Shown here: positions 9,259-17,742 of the stretch, piece by piece
Layout of the letters: every line of letters starts with the position of its first letter
Position numbering within the stretch: the stretch's first letter is position 1
Source of the DNA: Chitinophagaceae bacterium
GTDB lineage: Bacteria; Bacteroidota; Bacteroidia; Chitinophagales; Chitinophagaceae
DNA length: 43,325 nt
Reading direction: 5' to 3'
Assembly: GCA_025360525.1 (NCBI GenBank)
Contig: JANYCA010000166.1
Coordinates: 1 to 43,325, forward strand
Notes under the pieces: model-generated
Seen by the model: the letters and a program-made list of their open reading frames with translations, nothing else
Told to the model about the DNA's origin: nothing
The model's database searches: none
Made by a program: the position numbers and the translations under genes

Positions 9259-10341
9259 TTACCAATTCATTTTTTCTTTTACAAAGTTTGTTAGTTCTGC
9301 TGCAATCTCTTTGTGCTCGGCCAAATCAGGGTGACCATCGCACCCATTGTGATATTGTTTGGAAAAGAAATAACTGGTTACTTTTTTATCGCCTTCATCA
9401 TTGGATTTTTTTACGATCGCTGTTAGTGTTTTTTTCAGGAAAGAAGTTAATGCAGCATCTGCCATTGGGCTGGTAAGGCAAACAAACATTGCGTTGGGAT
9501 AATAGCCTCTCAACTGTTTGATAAACTTATTGTAATTATTGCAAAAACTATTGAAATCCTGGATACCATCATTCTGTCCAAGACAAATTGTTACTACATC
9601 GGGTTGATATTTTTTAAAATCCCATGCTATGGAATCGCCTCTCATTTCAATCTTATCAAATACGGGTGGCATGGTGATGTCCATGTTACAGCAACTGTGC
9701 ATCAACCCAACGCCGGATACCGAGGAAAGATGGTATTGTGCAGTTAGTGCACGGGCAGAAATGGCTCCGTAGCTTAACCAGGCATTGTGCTGATCGTGCC
9801 AAACACCGCCCCCACACGGTACATCCGACTGATCGCTTCCGGTACCGCAGGTGATGGAATTGCCAATGAATTCCATTTTACGCCCGGGCTTGGCAGGCAG
9901 TGGCAGCAGGGCTTCGCAGCGCAAACCTATAAACTCGAGGTAACCAATATTTGATTCGGTATTTTTTGAAATGATCAGCGTATGTGTTGTATTTGCCAGG
10001 CTATCTGCAATGATTATTTCATTGGCTTTTCCTTTTGTCTGTATCCTTACCGGCTTATCGTCAATTACAATTTCGAGGTAGTTATGATTTTGCCTCCAAA
10101 GCTCCTGATCATTTATCAATAAGGTACAGGATGTTCCCTTAAATTTAGCCTTAATGTACACACCCGGGCTCCAAAACCTGGGCTTTTTTGTGTCAGAAAA
10201 ATCAATTCTTCCTATATATTGAAACAGGGGATTATCTGCTTCAAACAACATTTGTTTTGCAGATGAATCATCTTTGGATCCATTGGCACAGCCAACAACA
10301 AATATGGAAAGCAAGAGTGAATACAGTAATAGCTTTTTCAT
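9259..10341 (-). CDS. CE2-type SGNH acetylesterase lipoprotein (acetyl-mannan/xylan esterase)
   Basis: A 360-residue exported esterase. The start MKKLLLYSLLLSIFVVGC gives a lipobox with Cys18. An N-terminal beta-sandwich (about 30-145) precedes an SGNH hydrolase domain, the CE2 arrangement. Block I is FIGNSITCGTG with nucleophile Ser162; a CLGQNDG block follows, and the catalytic His337 is in CDGHPDLAEH. CE2 enzymes remove O-acetyl groups from mannans, xylans or cello-oligosaccharides. It is the last gene of the mannan locus, 222 bp after the GH3 gene, so removal of acetyl groups from glucomannan is the likely job, exposing the chain to the GH26 and GH5 enzymes. A rhamnogalacturonan or generic GDSL esterase is less likely given the two-domain layout. 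Its transcription may be separate, because a structured element lies in the gap. Confidence 0.85.
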   Translation of the reverse strand: MKKLLLYSLLLSIFVVGCANGSKDDSSAKQMLFEADNPLFQYIGRIDFSDTKKPRFWSPGVYIKAKFKGTSCTLLINDQELWRQNHNYLEIVIDDKPVRIQTKGKANEIIIADSLANTTHTLIISKNTESNIGYLEFIGLRCEALLPLPAKPGRKMEFIGNSITCGTGSDQSDVPCGGGVWHDQHNAWLSYGAISARALTAQYHLSSVSGVGLMHSCCNMDITMPPVFDKIEMRGDSIAWDFKKYQPDVVTICLGQNDGIQDFNSFCNNYNKFIKQLRGYYPNAMFVCLTSPMADAALTSFLKKTLTAIVKKSNDEGDKKVTSYFFSKQYHNGCDGHPDLAEHKEIAAELTNFVKEKMNW

Positions 10342-10376
10342 ACATTAAATGTGGACTTAAATATTTAGTTGCTCAA

Positions 10377-10400
10377 GAGTAAAAAACCCGTTTTTTACTC
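10377..10400. terminator. Tight inverted repeat, possible terminator or processing hairpin
   Basis: A perfect 10-bp stem (GAGTAAAAAA / TTTTTTACTC) encloses a 4-nt loop, just upstream of the CE2 esterase gene and beside the structured element at 10419-10545. It could fold on either strand. No clean U-tract follows the stem, so a terminator role is uncertain. Confidence 0.35.
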
Positions 10401-10418
10401 AGTATCTCCCAGCTGCTT

Positions 10419-10545
10419 GCGTTAGGGATTAAAGTGGAAATCCTTTTTTTGCCCCTGTATTTTGGCAAAAAAAGATTGGAACGAAAAGCCCGACCCCGCC
10501 TTGCATACACTTTGGATTAAAGGTAATTTGCAGGCGGGGTAACGC
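10419..10545 (+). ncRNA. Folded intergenic element, resembling a Bacteroidota Flavo-1-like RNA/repeat
   Basis: Seen directly: an outer stem GCGTTA (10419-10424) / TAACGC (10540-10545) encloses two hairpins. Hairpin 1 is a perfect 11-bp stem, CTTTTTTTGCC (10443-10453) with GGCAAAAAAAG (10464-10474). Hairpin 2 is a 12-bp stem with one bulged base, ACCCCGCC-TGCA (10493-10505) with TGCAGGCGGGGT (10529-10540). The single-stranded words AAAGTGGAAATCC and GATTGGAACGAAAAGCC flank hairpin 1. From memory, words of this kind recur in intergenic regions of many Bacteroidota genomes and in the Flavo-1 structured RNA motif; I could not run a covariance search. It lies in the GH3-CE2 gap, in opposite orientation to both genes. 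Confidence 0.5.
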
Positions 10546-10563
10546 CCATATTTTTCTGCTTTT

Positions 10564-12825
10564 TTATTGTTGATAATTGAACAACACTTTTTGTTTACCA
10601 ACGATTACTTCAAAATCGCCGGGCTCTGTCACAGTTTTTAATTGTGCATTTACAAATGCCAAATCGTTGCTGTCGATGACGAAATGTACTGTCTGTGTTT
10701 CGCCTGCTTTTAAGTTGATTTTTTGAAATGCACGAAGCCGCTTCATATTGGGCGTAATGCTTGCATACAGATCATGGGTGTACAATTCAACCGTATGTTT
10801 GCCATCTATTTTGCCGGTATTTTTTACGGTGATGCTTACCGATAATTTTTCGTTGCCCTTTAAATTGGTGGTGTTTAATTTTAGTTCACCGTATTCAAAT
10901 GTTGTATAGCTTAAGCCATGACCAAATGGAAATAAAGGATTGTAACCGGTGTGAATATCATCATTGAAAACTTCCCGTACATCTTCCGTTGGCTTTCTAT
11001 CGTACAGCACCATTTCGCCCATGCTGCGTGGATAACTAAATGGCAAAATACCATTTGGGTTGTAATCTCCAAAAAGCACATCTGCAATGGCTTCCGCAGC
11101 TTTTTTACCACACCAGTATGCCATTAAAATACCTTTGGCGGCTGGCTCAATATTGGATATAAATTTGGGGCGGCCCTCCGTTAAAACAAGTATCACAGGT
11201 TTGCCGGTCATGTATGCTGCTTTTGCAAGTGCTACCTGATTTTCCTCCAATGCAAGATCGGAGGTATTGCCAGGGCTTTCTGCATAAGAATTTTCTCCAA
11301 TGCACAATACAATGACATCTGCATTGGCAGCCGCTTTGGTTAAAGAAGCTACATCATAATTCATGGAATTATCAAATCCTTTTCCTGTGGTGGTGATTAC
11401 ATTGGCGGCACCAATTTTATCTGTAATTGCCTGCAAAATATTTTTACTGTCCCGGGGAAACCAATCCTCTTCTTTTCCCTGCCATGTGTAACTCCAGGCA
11501 CCGTTTAAGGCACTAAGGCTTTGGGCTGATGGACCTGCTACCAGTACTTTTTTATTTTTAGCAAGTGGTAAACTATTGTTGTCATTCTTCAACAATGTCA
11601 TGGCTTCGTGTGCTGCATCCAATGCCAATGTTTGGTATTCAGGCTTGCCAAAATTAGCAGTAGCAGCAGGTTCAGGATAAGGATTATCAAATAGTCCCGT
11701 TTTCATTTTTAATAATAAAATTCTTTTTACTGCATCATCAATCCTAGTCATTTTTACTTCGCCTTTGTTCACGGCTTCTATTAGCAATCCGTAAAAAGAA
11801 AAGTCGCTTGGCACCATGCTCATATCTATACCGGCATTGATGGCCATTGCTACTGCTTCTCTTGGTGTTGCTGCTACACTATGCCATGTATGCAGGCGAA
11901 TAATATCCATCCAATCGGTTACAATCACTCCTTCAAAACCAAGCTCCCTGCGCAATACATCTATTAGCAAATACTTATTGGCATGTACGGGCTGGCCATT
12001 TATTTCGCTGGAATTAATCATGATGGTGGTGGCGCCTGCCTTTACCGCTTCTCTAAATTGAGGCAAATAATATTCCCTTAATTCAATTTCGGGTAAATAA
12101 ATAGGGGTTCTGTCTTTGCCATTTCTGGAGGCAGAATAACCAATATAATGCTTCATGCAACTGGCTACTGCAGTTGGATTTTTTAAACCATCTTCTTCGT
12201 AAGCTTTTACAACAGCGGCACCCATTGTTTTGCCTATAAATACATCTTCGCCATACGTTTCCGGAAAGCGGCTCCACAAAGGCTGTCGGCCACAATCCAG
12301 TACCGGTGCAAAGTTCCAGCGAACTCCCGATGCCCTTACTTCTTTTGCAGCTGCTTTTGTTACCAATCTTGCCAAGTCCAAATTTCTGGTGGCGGCCATG
12401 CCAATATTGTGCGGATATAAAGTTGCACCCAGAGTGTAGGTTTGTCCGTGGATAGCATCCAAACCATAAATGATGGGGATTTTTAACCGGGTATTTTTTG
12501 TTTCATCTTGAATTTTGGTTAGCAATTTATGCCAGGTATCCACACTAAGTGCATGCGCTGTGGTATTCAGTATAGAACCAACCTGATGGTTTACCACTGC
12601 ATCTTTCAACAAGGCATCGTCCAATTCGCCATCCTGATTACTCCAGCTTCCTTTTGCAATAAGTGCCAGCGTTACTTGCGTCATCTGCCCTACTTTTTCC
12701 TCCAGCGTCATACGGGCAATTAAGCTATTTACCTTTTTTTCATCAGGATCATTTGGCTTTGGCTTTTGTGCCTGACCCTCTATAACTATGGTAATTGCAA
12801 TCACCAGTAACAAAAGATTTTTCAT
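10564..12825 (-). CDS. bglX: GH3 beta-glucosidase (BglX-like), periplasmic
   Basis: A 753-residue family 3 glycoside hydrolase. A signal peptide (MKNLLLLVIAITIVIEGQAQ) is followed by the GH3 (alpha/beta)8 barrel. The substrate-binding KH pair is at 225-226 (SCMKHYIGY), and the nucleophile Asp304 is in GVIVTDWMDI. The alpha/beta sandwich domain comes next, and a C-terminal fibronectin-III-like domain begins with the PFGHGLSYTTFEYG motif. The length matches BglX (about 750). It removes non-reducing beta-linked glucose from oligosaccharides. In a glucomannan locus it would clear glucosyl ends that block mannan-specific enzymes; some GH3s are xylosidases or mannosidases, so specificity is inferred. 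It is 29 bp downstream of the GH5_7 gene in the same operon. Confidence 0.9.
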   Translation of the reverse strand: MKNLLLLVIAITIVIEGQAQKPKPNDPDEKKVNSLIARMTLEEKVGQMTQVTLALIAKGSWSNQDGELDDALLKDAVVNHQVGSILNTTAHALSVDTWHKLLTKIQDETKNTRLKIPIIYGLDAIHGQTYTLGATLYPHNIGMAATRNLDLARLVTKAAAKEVRASGVRWNFAPVLDCGRQPLWSRFPETYGEDVFIGKTMGAAVVKAYEEDGLKNPTAVASCMKHYIGYSASRNGKDRTPIYLPEIELREYYLPQFREAVKAGATTIMINSSEINGQPVHANKYLLIDVLRRELGFEGVIVTDWMDIIRLHTWHSVAATPREAVAMAINAGIDMSMVPSDFSFYGLLIEAVNKGEVKMTRIDDAVKRILLLKMKTGLFDNPYPEPAATANFGKPEYQTLALDAAHEAMTLLKNDNNSLPLAKNKKVLVAGPSAQSLSALNGAWSYTWQGKEEDWFPRDSKNILQAITDKIGAANVITTTGKGFDNSMNYDVASLTKAAANADVIVLCIGENSYAESPGNTSDLALEENQVALAKAAYMTGKPVILVLTEGRPKFISNIEPAAKGILMAYWCGKKAAEAIADVLFGDYNPNGILPFSYPRSMGEMVLYDRKPTEDVREVFNDDIHTGYNPLFPFGHGLSYTTFEYGELKLNTTNLKGNEKLSVSITVKNTGKIDGKHTVELYTHDLYASITPNMKRLRAFQKINLKAGETQTVHFVIDSNDLAFVNAQLKTVTEPGDFEVIVGKQKVLFNYQQ

Positions 12826-12854
12826 TTTAATTTATTAAGAACGTTTATAAAAAA

Positions 12855-14156
12855 TTATTGATAAATTCTGTTGGTAAAGTATTGAATGACATTCCATGTA
12901 CTTGTATCCTGGTCGAAAACATTATTAAGCCCTTGTTCTTCCGGCGGCGGATCGGCCATATAATCATCGCCCTCGCTCCACCAGTAATTACTGCCTTTTG
13001 CTGATCTTCCATATCCTCCAACCCCCCAGAAATTACAGCCGGCAATATACCCATTTTTAATGCGGCTTTCTTCTAAAATATTAAACAGAACACTGTAGTA
13101 ATTATCCCTGAGTAAGGTAGTTGATTGCGGGTTAAATTGATGGCCATCTCTTGGTAAACCAAACTCCTCTATCACCAATGGTTTTTGTAAACTACTTGCC
13201 ACAGCTGCATGTTTATCAATATAATTTTTTGTATTTATAATGATGCTATTTAAACTTTTTGAAATGGACGTATCATTAAACCAAGCCCAGTTTTTTGGCC
13301 AAATGTGGATGGTAAGATAATCTACATTTTTACCGGCATGAATGGCTTTGTAGGTTGCCATGTTTTCGCTCCCTTGTTCGCCTTCGCTACCGGTTGTTAC
13401 TAAATGATTTTTATCGAGGGATTTAATTAAAGCTGCGGAGGCTGACACCCATTCTATGTAAGCAGGAATGGCTTGCAGCCGCATGGGCCTTGGTTCGTTG
13501 GCCAATTGCCAGGCCATAATAGCTACATCATTTTTATAAGGTTGGCCTGTAATGGAGTTTGTTCTGTTTACAATTAGTTCCACTTGTTTGTAATAAGCCT
13601 GCATGCATGGTTTGCAGGAATAGAAACGGCTTACAATATCCCTGTTTTCATCCCAGCTTAATTTTCGTTGTAGTATGCTATCCGGCAGTTTTCCATTCCA
13701 GTTGAGATACTGCAAAAAGCCACCGCTCCAATCCCAATTATTACTTAAATATATTACTGCTTTCATGTTCCTTTTACCCATTTCTACCAATAGAAAATCA
13801 AGTCCTTTTAATAATGCAGTATCAAAAACTCCCTGACTGGTTTGCAGGGATGGAGATACTCTTTTTACAGCATTTAATTTTCCAAATCCTTCCACACCGG
13901 CCAGCACACGTAAATTATTTACTCCTTTCAGGTGAAGAAAATCAAGTTCGTTTACCAGTCTTTTTTTTCCGGCTTCGCTATCTTTTACCATCGCCAGTAA
14001 ACCTCCATACCAGTAATTTGCGCCGATGTAATAATATGGTTTATTGTTAATCGTAAACTGGTGGCCTTTTACTTTTACGAAAGCCGATTGTGCATGCAGT
14101 AATTGATTTATTAAGCAACAGGAAAAACAAAATAGTACTACATATTTTTTAATCAT
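12855..14156 (-). CDS. GH5 subfamily 7-type endo-beta-1,4-mannanase
   Basis: A 433-residue exported enzyme: signal peptide MIKKYVVLFCFSCCLINQLLHAQ, then a single GH5 barrel. Signatures typical of GH5_7 mannanases are GANYWYGG near residue 45, LSNNWDWSGG near 138, acid/base Glu221 in AWQLANEPRP, and nucleophile Glu331 in VIEEFGLPRDG. Two further Trp-rich patches (IHIWPKNWAWF; CNFWGVGGYGR) would line the subsite cleft. It cuts internal beta-1,4-mannosidic bonds. It follows the DUF5060-containing enzyme after a 193-bp gap (14157-14349) in which I see no gene or clear terminator, and it precedes the GH3 gene. It adds a third mannanase fold variant to a locus that already has two GH26 enzymes. Confidence 0.92.
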   Translation of the reverse strand: MIKKYVVLFCFSCCLINQLLHAQSAFVKVKGHQFTINNKPYYYIGANYWYGGLLAMVKDSEAGKKRLVNELDFLHLKGVNNLRVLAGVEGFGKLNAVKRVSPSLQTSQGVFDTALLKGLDFLLVEMGKRNMKAVIYLSNNWDWSGGFLQYLNWNGKLPDSILQRKLSWDENRDIVSRFYSCKPCMQAYYKQVELIVNRTNSITGQPYKNDVAIMAWQLANEPRPMRLQAIPAYIEWVSASAALIKSLDKNHLVTTGSEGEQGSENMATYKAIHAGKNVDYLTIHIWPKNWAWFNDTSISKSLNSIIINTKNYIDKHAAVASSLQKPLVIEEFGLPRDGHQFNPQSTTLLRDNYYSVLFNILEESRIKNGYIAGCNFWGVGGYGRSAKGSNYWWSEGDDYMADPPPEEQGLNNVFDQDTSTWNVIQYFTNRIYQ

Positions 14157-14349
14157 ACAGACTGGTTTAATGAATGAACCACAGATTACTATTGTAAAAA
14201 AAGCAGCAGCAACGTTTTACATTTTCCTACTACAAGCAATACCTTCCTACACCCAATTTAGTATACCCGGCAGATAGCTTTTGATTTTTTATAAGGATGA
14301 TTGCCTTTTATTTTTTACAGTATTTAGCGTGGTAGCCGAACACCGTATT

Positions 14350-16731
14350 TTATTGAACTGTCAGGTTACCATTAATGATAAGTTTCTTATTTGATTGAAC
14401 GGTTAATTTACCTCCGGGGGCAATATTTTGTGGCCTATCCAATATGCATTCACCGGCAGCCGATGGATCTATTATAATTTCTGCACCGGCCGGCAAAGTA
14501 GCAGGTGGAATTAAACCATTTTGCCAGTTTGCAGCATTGCTCCACAGTCCGTTGGCTGTAAATAGATAGAGAGTCACATTTACCGACAGCTTAAATGCAA
14601 CATCCCAGGCTATGGAAGGCAATGGTGCATTTAATACGGCTCCGGTAACTACCACATTGGTACTGCTTAAAAGCAAACCAGTGGAGCAACTGTAAAAATC
14701 AACTTTATAGGATCCATCCAGCAAACCGGTCATCTTCATGCTTGCACCACTCACGGGTGCAGGTGCAACGCCACCAGAGTTTTTGAGGTATTTCCAGTTG
14801 TAATTATTATTAAGTATGTAACCAACTGCACTGGCATTACTCTTTGATGATTTTAATGAATACACGGTAAGTGGCGAGCCGATATTGGTAAAAACATAAT
14901 TAGAAATGAGCAGCCAATCCGTACCAAGATTATCGACTTTAATTACATGAGCCCCTGCGGTAACATTCACACTATAGGTTGTATTTACGCTGCCGTTTGT
15001 GTTTAATACCTGCACGCCATCCACATATATATTTAACTTGGGCGCAGTGCCTGCACTGCCTCCTGTTACTACTTTAAACTGTCCTGCCACCGGGTAATTT
15101 ACATTAAAGGTGGGTGGATTTCTGTATTGCGTATTATAGCTGTTGCCATATAAATATTTACTTAGCTGATTAGCGGCTGGTGAAATAACTCCGGATGCAT
15201 CTATCGTAAAATTATTAGCAGGCGCCGTGCCCCAATCGCCCCCGGGTACAATACTGGCATCTGCTGCACCGCCGCCGGTTATTGTTGCAGTGGTTTTTTT
15301 ATAATCATCATTTACAAATGGTATACTATTCAGCAAAGCTGATAATGGTTTAAAATGATAATATAAATTTTTTGGTGCAATGTAATTGTCCCACCACCAG
15401 GTTAAACCAGTACCCATCGCCCCACTAAAAGATGTGCCCCACAAAGCATTGTGAACATGAATACCCGAAGGATCATTTACCGAAAGCACGCTACCGTCCG
15501 GGCCCAATCCAAATTCACCATTAAAGGTGGGCTTTTGAAATGTAGTTAAATAATGATCTATACCAGCAGCAATGGTATTTTCAATATTGGGCGCATCAAT
15601 ATAATAATGAGTTTGTGAAAAATCAATGTTTGCAATATTCCAGGCAGCCGGATCATTTGCATCCTTTGCATAACTGGTTGTAACAAGATGTTTATTTACA
15701 TCCTTGCTTTTAATGTAATTGGCCATTTCTTCGTGCCAGTTTTTTACAGCAGCTTTTCTTGTGTCAAACTGGTCTGTCCAGTCCACTTCGTTAAACAGTT
15801 CCCAGCTTTGAATATTTTGAGAATAGCCATACCGTGCAATGATATAGCGCAGGCGGTTTTTATGAAGATTTTTTGCTGTGACATCTGTAAAGAAATCCCA
15901 TGTATTTGCAGCAGGACCGCCGTTAGCTGTATTGTAAGGATTGTTCGTCCATTCAGGATTTACACCTGTTGACACCTGCCCATGATTGTTGATCGTGAGC
16001 ATAACATACACATTTTTTTGCCTGCAGTAATCCAGCAGCCAGTCGAAATAATATGCGGAGGGTTGTTTGTATTTTTTTAAGCCTGAATAACCGTTCGTAT
16101 TATTTTTCCATTCCAGACCGAATGCCCAACTCGACATCCATACACGGATAAAATTGCCACCATTTGCAGTAAGGTTGCCGACCCAGTTGGTATAATCTGT
16201 TACCACATTATTATTCTGCCAGCCTATATTTTCTCCGATAGGAATATATTGTGAGCCATTGTCAAAATTCAAATAATTAGTTGCATTTTTTCTTATAAAC
16301 CCTGCCTCGGATGAAGCCGTGCATTCAAACGTTTGGGTTGGATATCCACCAGTTCCGCCAGTACTGGTACAAGAAATGTCGTACGACCAACTGCCTGCTT
16401 CATTGGGTGCATAACGAACTTTAAAATCGCCGGTACCTGTAGCCGTAAGGCTTCCATTGGCAGCAAGCATATAATCCTGCATAAAGAAGCCATCCACGGT
16501 ATCCTTTTTACCGGAAGGCGCATTAAAAATACATTGCACAGCAATATCATCGTAATCGTAAGCATTGGTAAAACTGGCAGTAAGGTTAACTGTAAGCTCT
16601 AATTTATTCAGCTTAGGCAAACTTGTACTATTTGCTACCACAGCGTTTATTACAGGTATAGCCAATGGCTGCTGCGCCAGTATCAATTGCGGAATAATAA
16701 AAAGAATGGGTAGGTAAAATATTTTTTTCAT
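14350..16731 (-). CDS. Multidomain GH5-like (clan A) glycoside hydrolase with N-terminal DUF5060
   Basis: I chose the ATG at 16731, which starts MKKIFYLPILFIIPQLILAQ, a clean signal peptide. The in-frame ATG at 16752 would add seven residues before it. From the chosen start (793 residues): a DUF5060-like beta-sandwich at about 25-145; a TIM barrel at about 150-480 with IPIGENIGWQ, acid/base Glu315 in WELFNEVDW and nucleophile Glu406 in FNGEFGLG; a carbohydrate-binding-like beta domain at about 495-625 (GQFKVVTGGS...VDGVQVLN); then two small beta modules. The last (LWSNAANWQNG...GKLTVQSNKKLIINGNLTV) is typical of Bacteroidota surface proteins. The catalytic-pair layout fits GH5 or a sister clan-A family. 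Likely substrate is beta-mannan or glucomannan from locus context; the exact subfamily is unassigned. Confidence 0.78.
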   Translation of the reverse strand: MKKIFYLPILFIIPQLILAQQPLAIPVINAVVANSTSLPKLNKLELTVNLTASFTNAYDYDDIAVQCIFNAPSGKKDTVDGFFMQDYMLAANGSLTATGTGDFKVRYAPNEAGSWSYDISCTSTGGTGGYPTQTFECTASSEAGFIRKNATNYLNFDNGSQYIPIGENIGWQNNNVVTDYTNWVGNLTANGGNFIRVWMSSWAFGLEWKNNTNGYSGLKKYKQPSAYYFDWLLDYCRQKNVYVMLTINNHGQVSTGVNPEWTNNPYNTANGGPAANTWDFFTDVTAKNLHKNRLRYIIARYGYSQNIQSWELFNEVDWTDQFDTRKAAVKNWHEEMANYIKSKDVNKHLVTTSYAKDANDPAAWNIANIDFSQTHYYIDAPNIENTIAAGIDHYLTTFQKPTFNGEFGLGPDGSVLSVNDPSGIHVHNALWGTSFSGAMGTGLTWWWDNYIAPKNLYYHFKPLSALLNSIPFVNDDYKKTTATITGGGAADASIVPGGDWGTAPANNFTIDASGVISPAANQLSKYLYGNSYNTQYRNPPTFNVNYPVAGQFKVVTGGSAGTAPKLNIYVDGVQVLNTNGSVNTTYSVNVTAGAHVIKVDNLGTDWLLISNYVFTNIGSPLTVYSLKSSKSNASAVGYILNNNYNWKYLKNSGGVAPAPVSGASMKMTGLLDGSYKVDFYSCSTGLLLSSTNVVVTGAVLNAPLPSIAWDVAFKLSVNVTLYLFTANGLWSNAANWQNGLIPPATLPAGAEIIIDPSAAGECILDRPQNIAPGGKLTVQSNKKLIINGNLTVQ

Positions 16732-16789
16732 GATGTCTATTTGTTTTGCCATGCACCGCTGGGCGTTTGTTGTATAATTGCCGCAATAA

Positions 16790-17740
16790 CTACTGTTTAA
16801 TCTTTCTTAAATATGCTCTCGTTTTTAAACCCGATTCTTTTAAATCTTTATCAGCCCAGCTACCATCACTTGATGCTGACTGGCGGAGTACAGAACAGCT
16901 TTCATCTTTATCCGATACTGACCAGGTTATCCAGCTTAGTTTTTTTTCCGCCATCCATTGGATGTATTTATTCCATTCTTCCTCATCCAGTTTTCCATCG
17001 CCGGTTGCATCCATCCCTGCTGATTCTGAGATAAAAATTGGTAGGCCTTTTGCAATGGCAGCATCTGTTCTGTCTCTAAGCCATTGCTTGTGTGTGCCTG
17101 CATAAAAATGCATCGTGTACATCAGGTTGTTAAACCCTTTAATGGGATCATCAGCCTGCAAATGCACATCCTGGTCCCATCTTGGCGAACCCACTAAAAT
17201 AATATTGGCTGTATCAATTTTACGGATGGTGCTGATTAAATCAATAGAGTACACTTTTACCTCGGGCCATGTTTCGTAATCCGGCTCATTATACAGTTCA
17301 TAAATAATATTGGGATAGCTATGATATTTGGTGGCCATGGTTTTAAAGAAAGCCCTGGCTTCTTTCAAATTAATGTTGTGACTGTGCCAGTCGATGATAA
17401 CGTAGATGCCTTCTTTTATAGCAGCATCAACCACTGTTGTAATTAACTTCATTGACTTTGCAGAATCCTGTAAATATCCATTAGCCGGTTCTACACCAAG
17501 CGCCGCCCTAACTACAGAACAATTCCAGTCTTTTGCCAGAGTGCTTACTGCTCCTGCAGTATAAAACCGTGGATGAAAACAACTCCAGCCAAAACTCATT
17601 CCATTTAATACTACCGATGTATTATTAGCACCTGTAAGTTGAGTACCGACTACTTTTAGCTGCCCATACATTTTTACAGGTTGTGCGTTGATGGTAAGGA
17701 TAACGCTGCTGGCTAAAAGAAAAACAAAAATTAATTTCAT
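16790..17740 (-). CDS. GH5 subfamily 2-type endo-beta-1,4-glucanase
   Basis: A compact 316-residue exported enzyme: signal peptide to about residue 19 (ASSVILTINAQ), then a GH5 barrel. Signatures are GMSFGWSCFH near 47, VRAALGVE near 77, VIIDWHSHN near 114, acid/base Glu152 in IIYELYNEPD, and nucleophile Glu239 in IFISESAG. These fit GH5_2 cellulases (endoglucanases). Just after the nucleophile, DATGDGKLDEEE reads like an EF-hand calcium loop; the equivalent region of relatives is also Asp/Gly-rich, so this may be a variant of a normal loop. It would cut glucose-rich stretches of glucomannan. It starts 2 bp after the stop of the GH26 gene, so the two are tightly coupled. Confidence 0.87.
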   Translation of the reverse strand: MKLIFVFLLASSVILTINAQPVKMYGQLKVVGTQLTGANNTSVVLNGMSFGWSCFHPRFYTAGAVSTLAKDWNCSVVRAALGVEPANGYLQDSAKSMKLITTVVDAAIKEGIYVIIDWHSHNINLKEARAFFKTMATKYHSYPNIIYELYNEPDYETWPEVKVYSIDLISTIRKIDTANIILVGSPRWDQDVHLQADDPIKGFNNLMYTMHFYAGTHKQWLRDRTDAAIAKGLPIFISESAGMDATGDGKLDEEEWNKYIQWMAEKKLSWITWSVSDKDESCSVLRQSASSDGSWADKDLKESGLKTRAYLRKIKQ

Positions 17741-17742
17741 GA

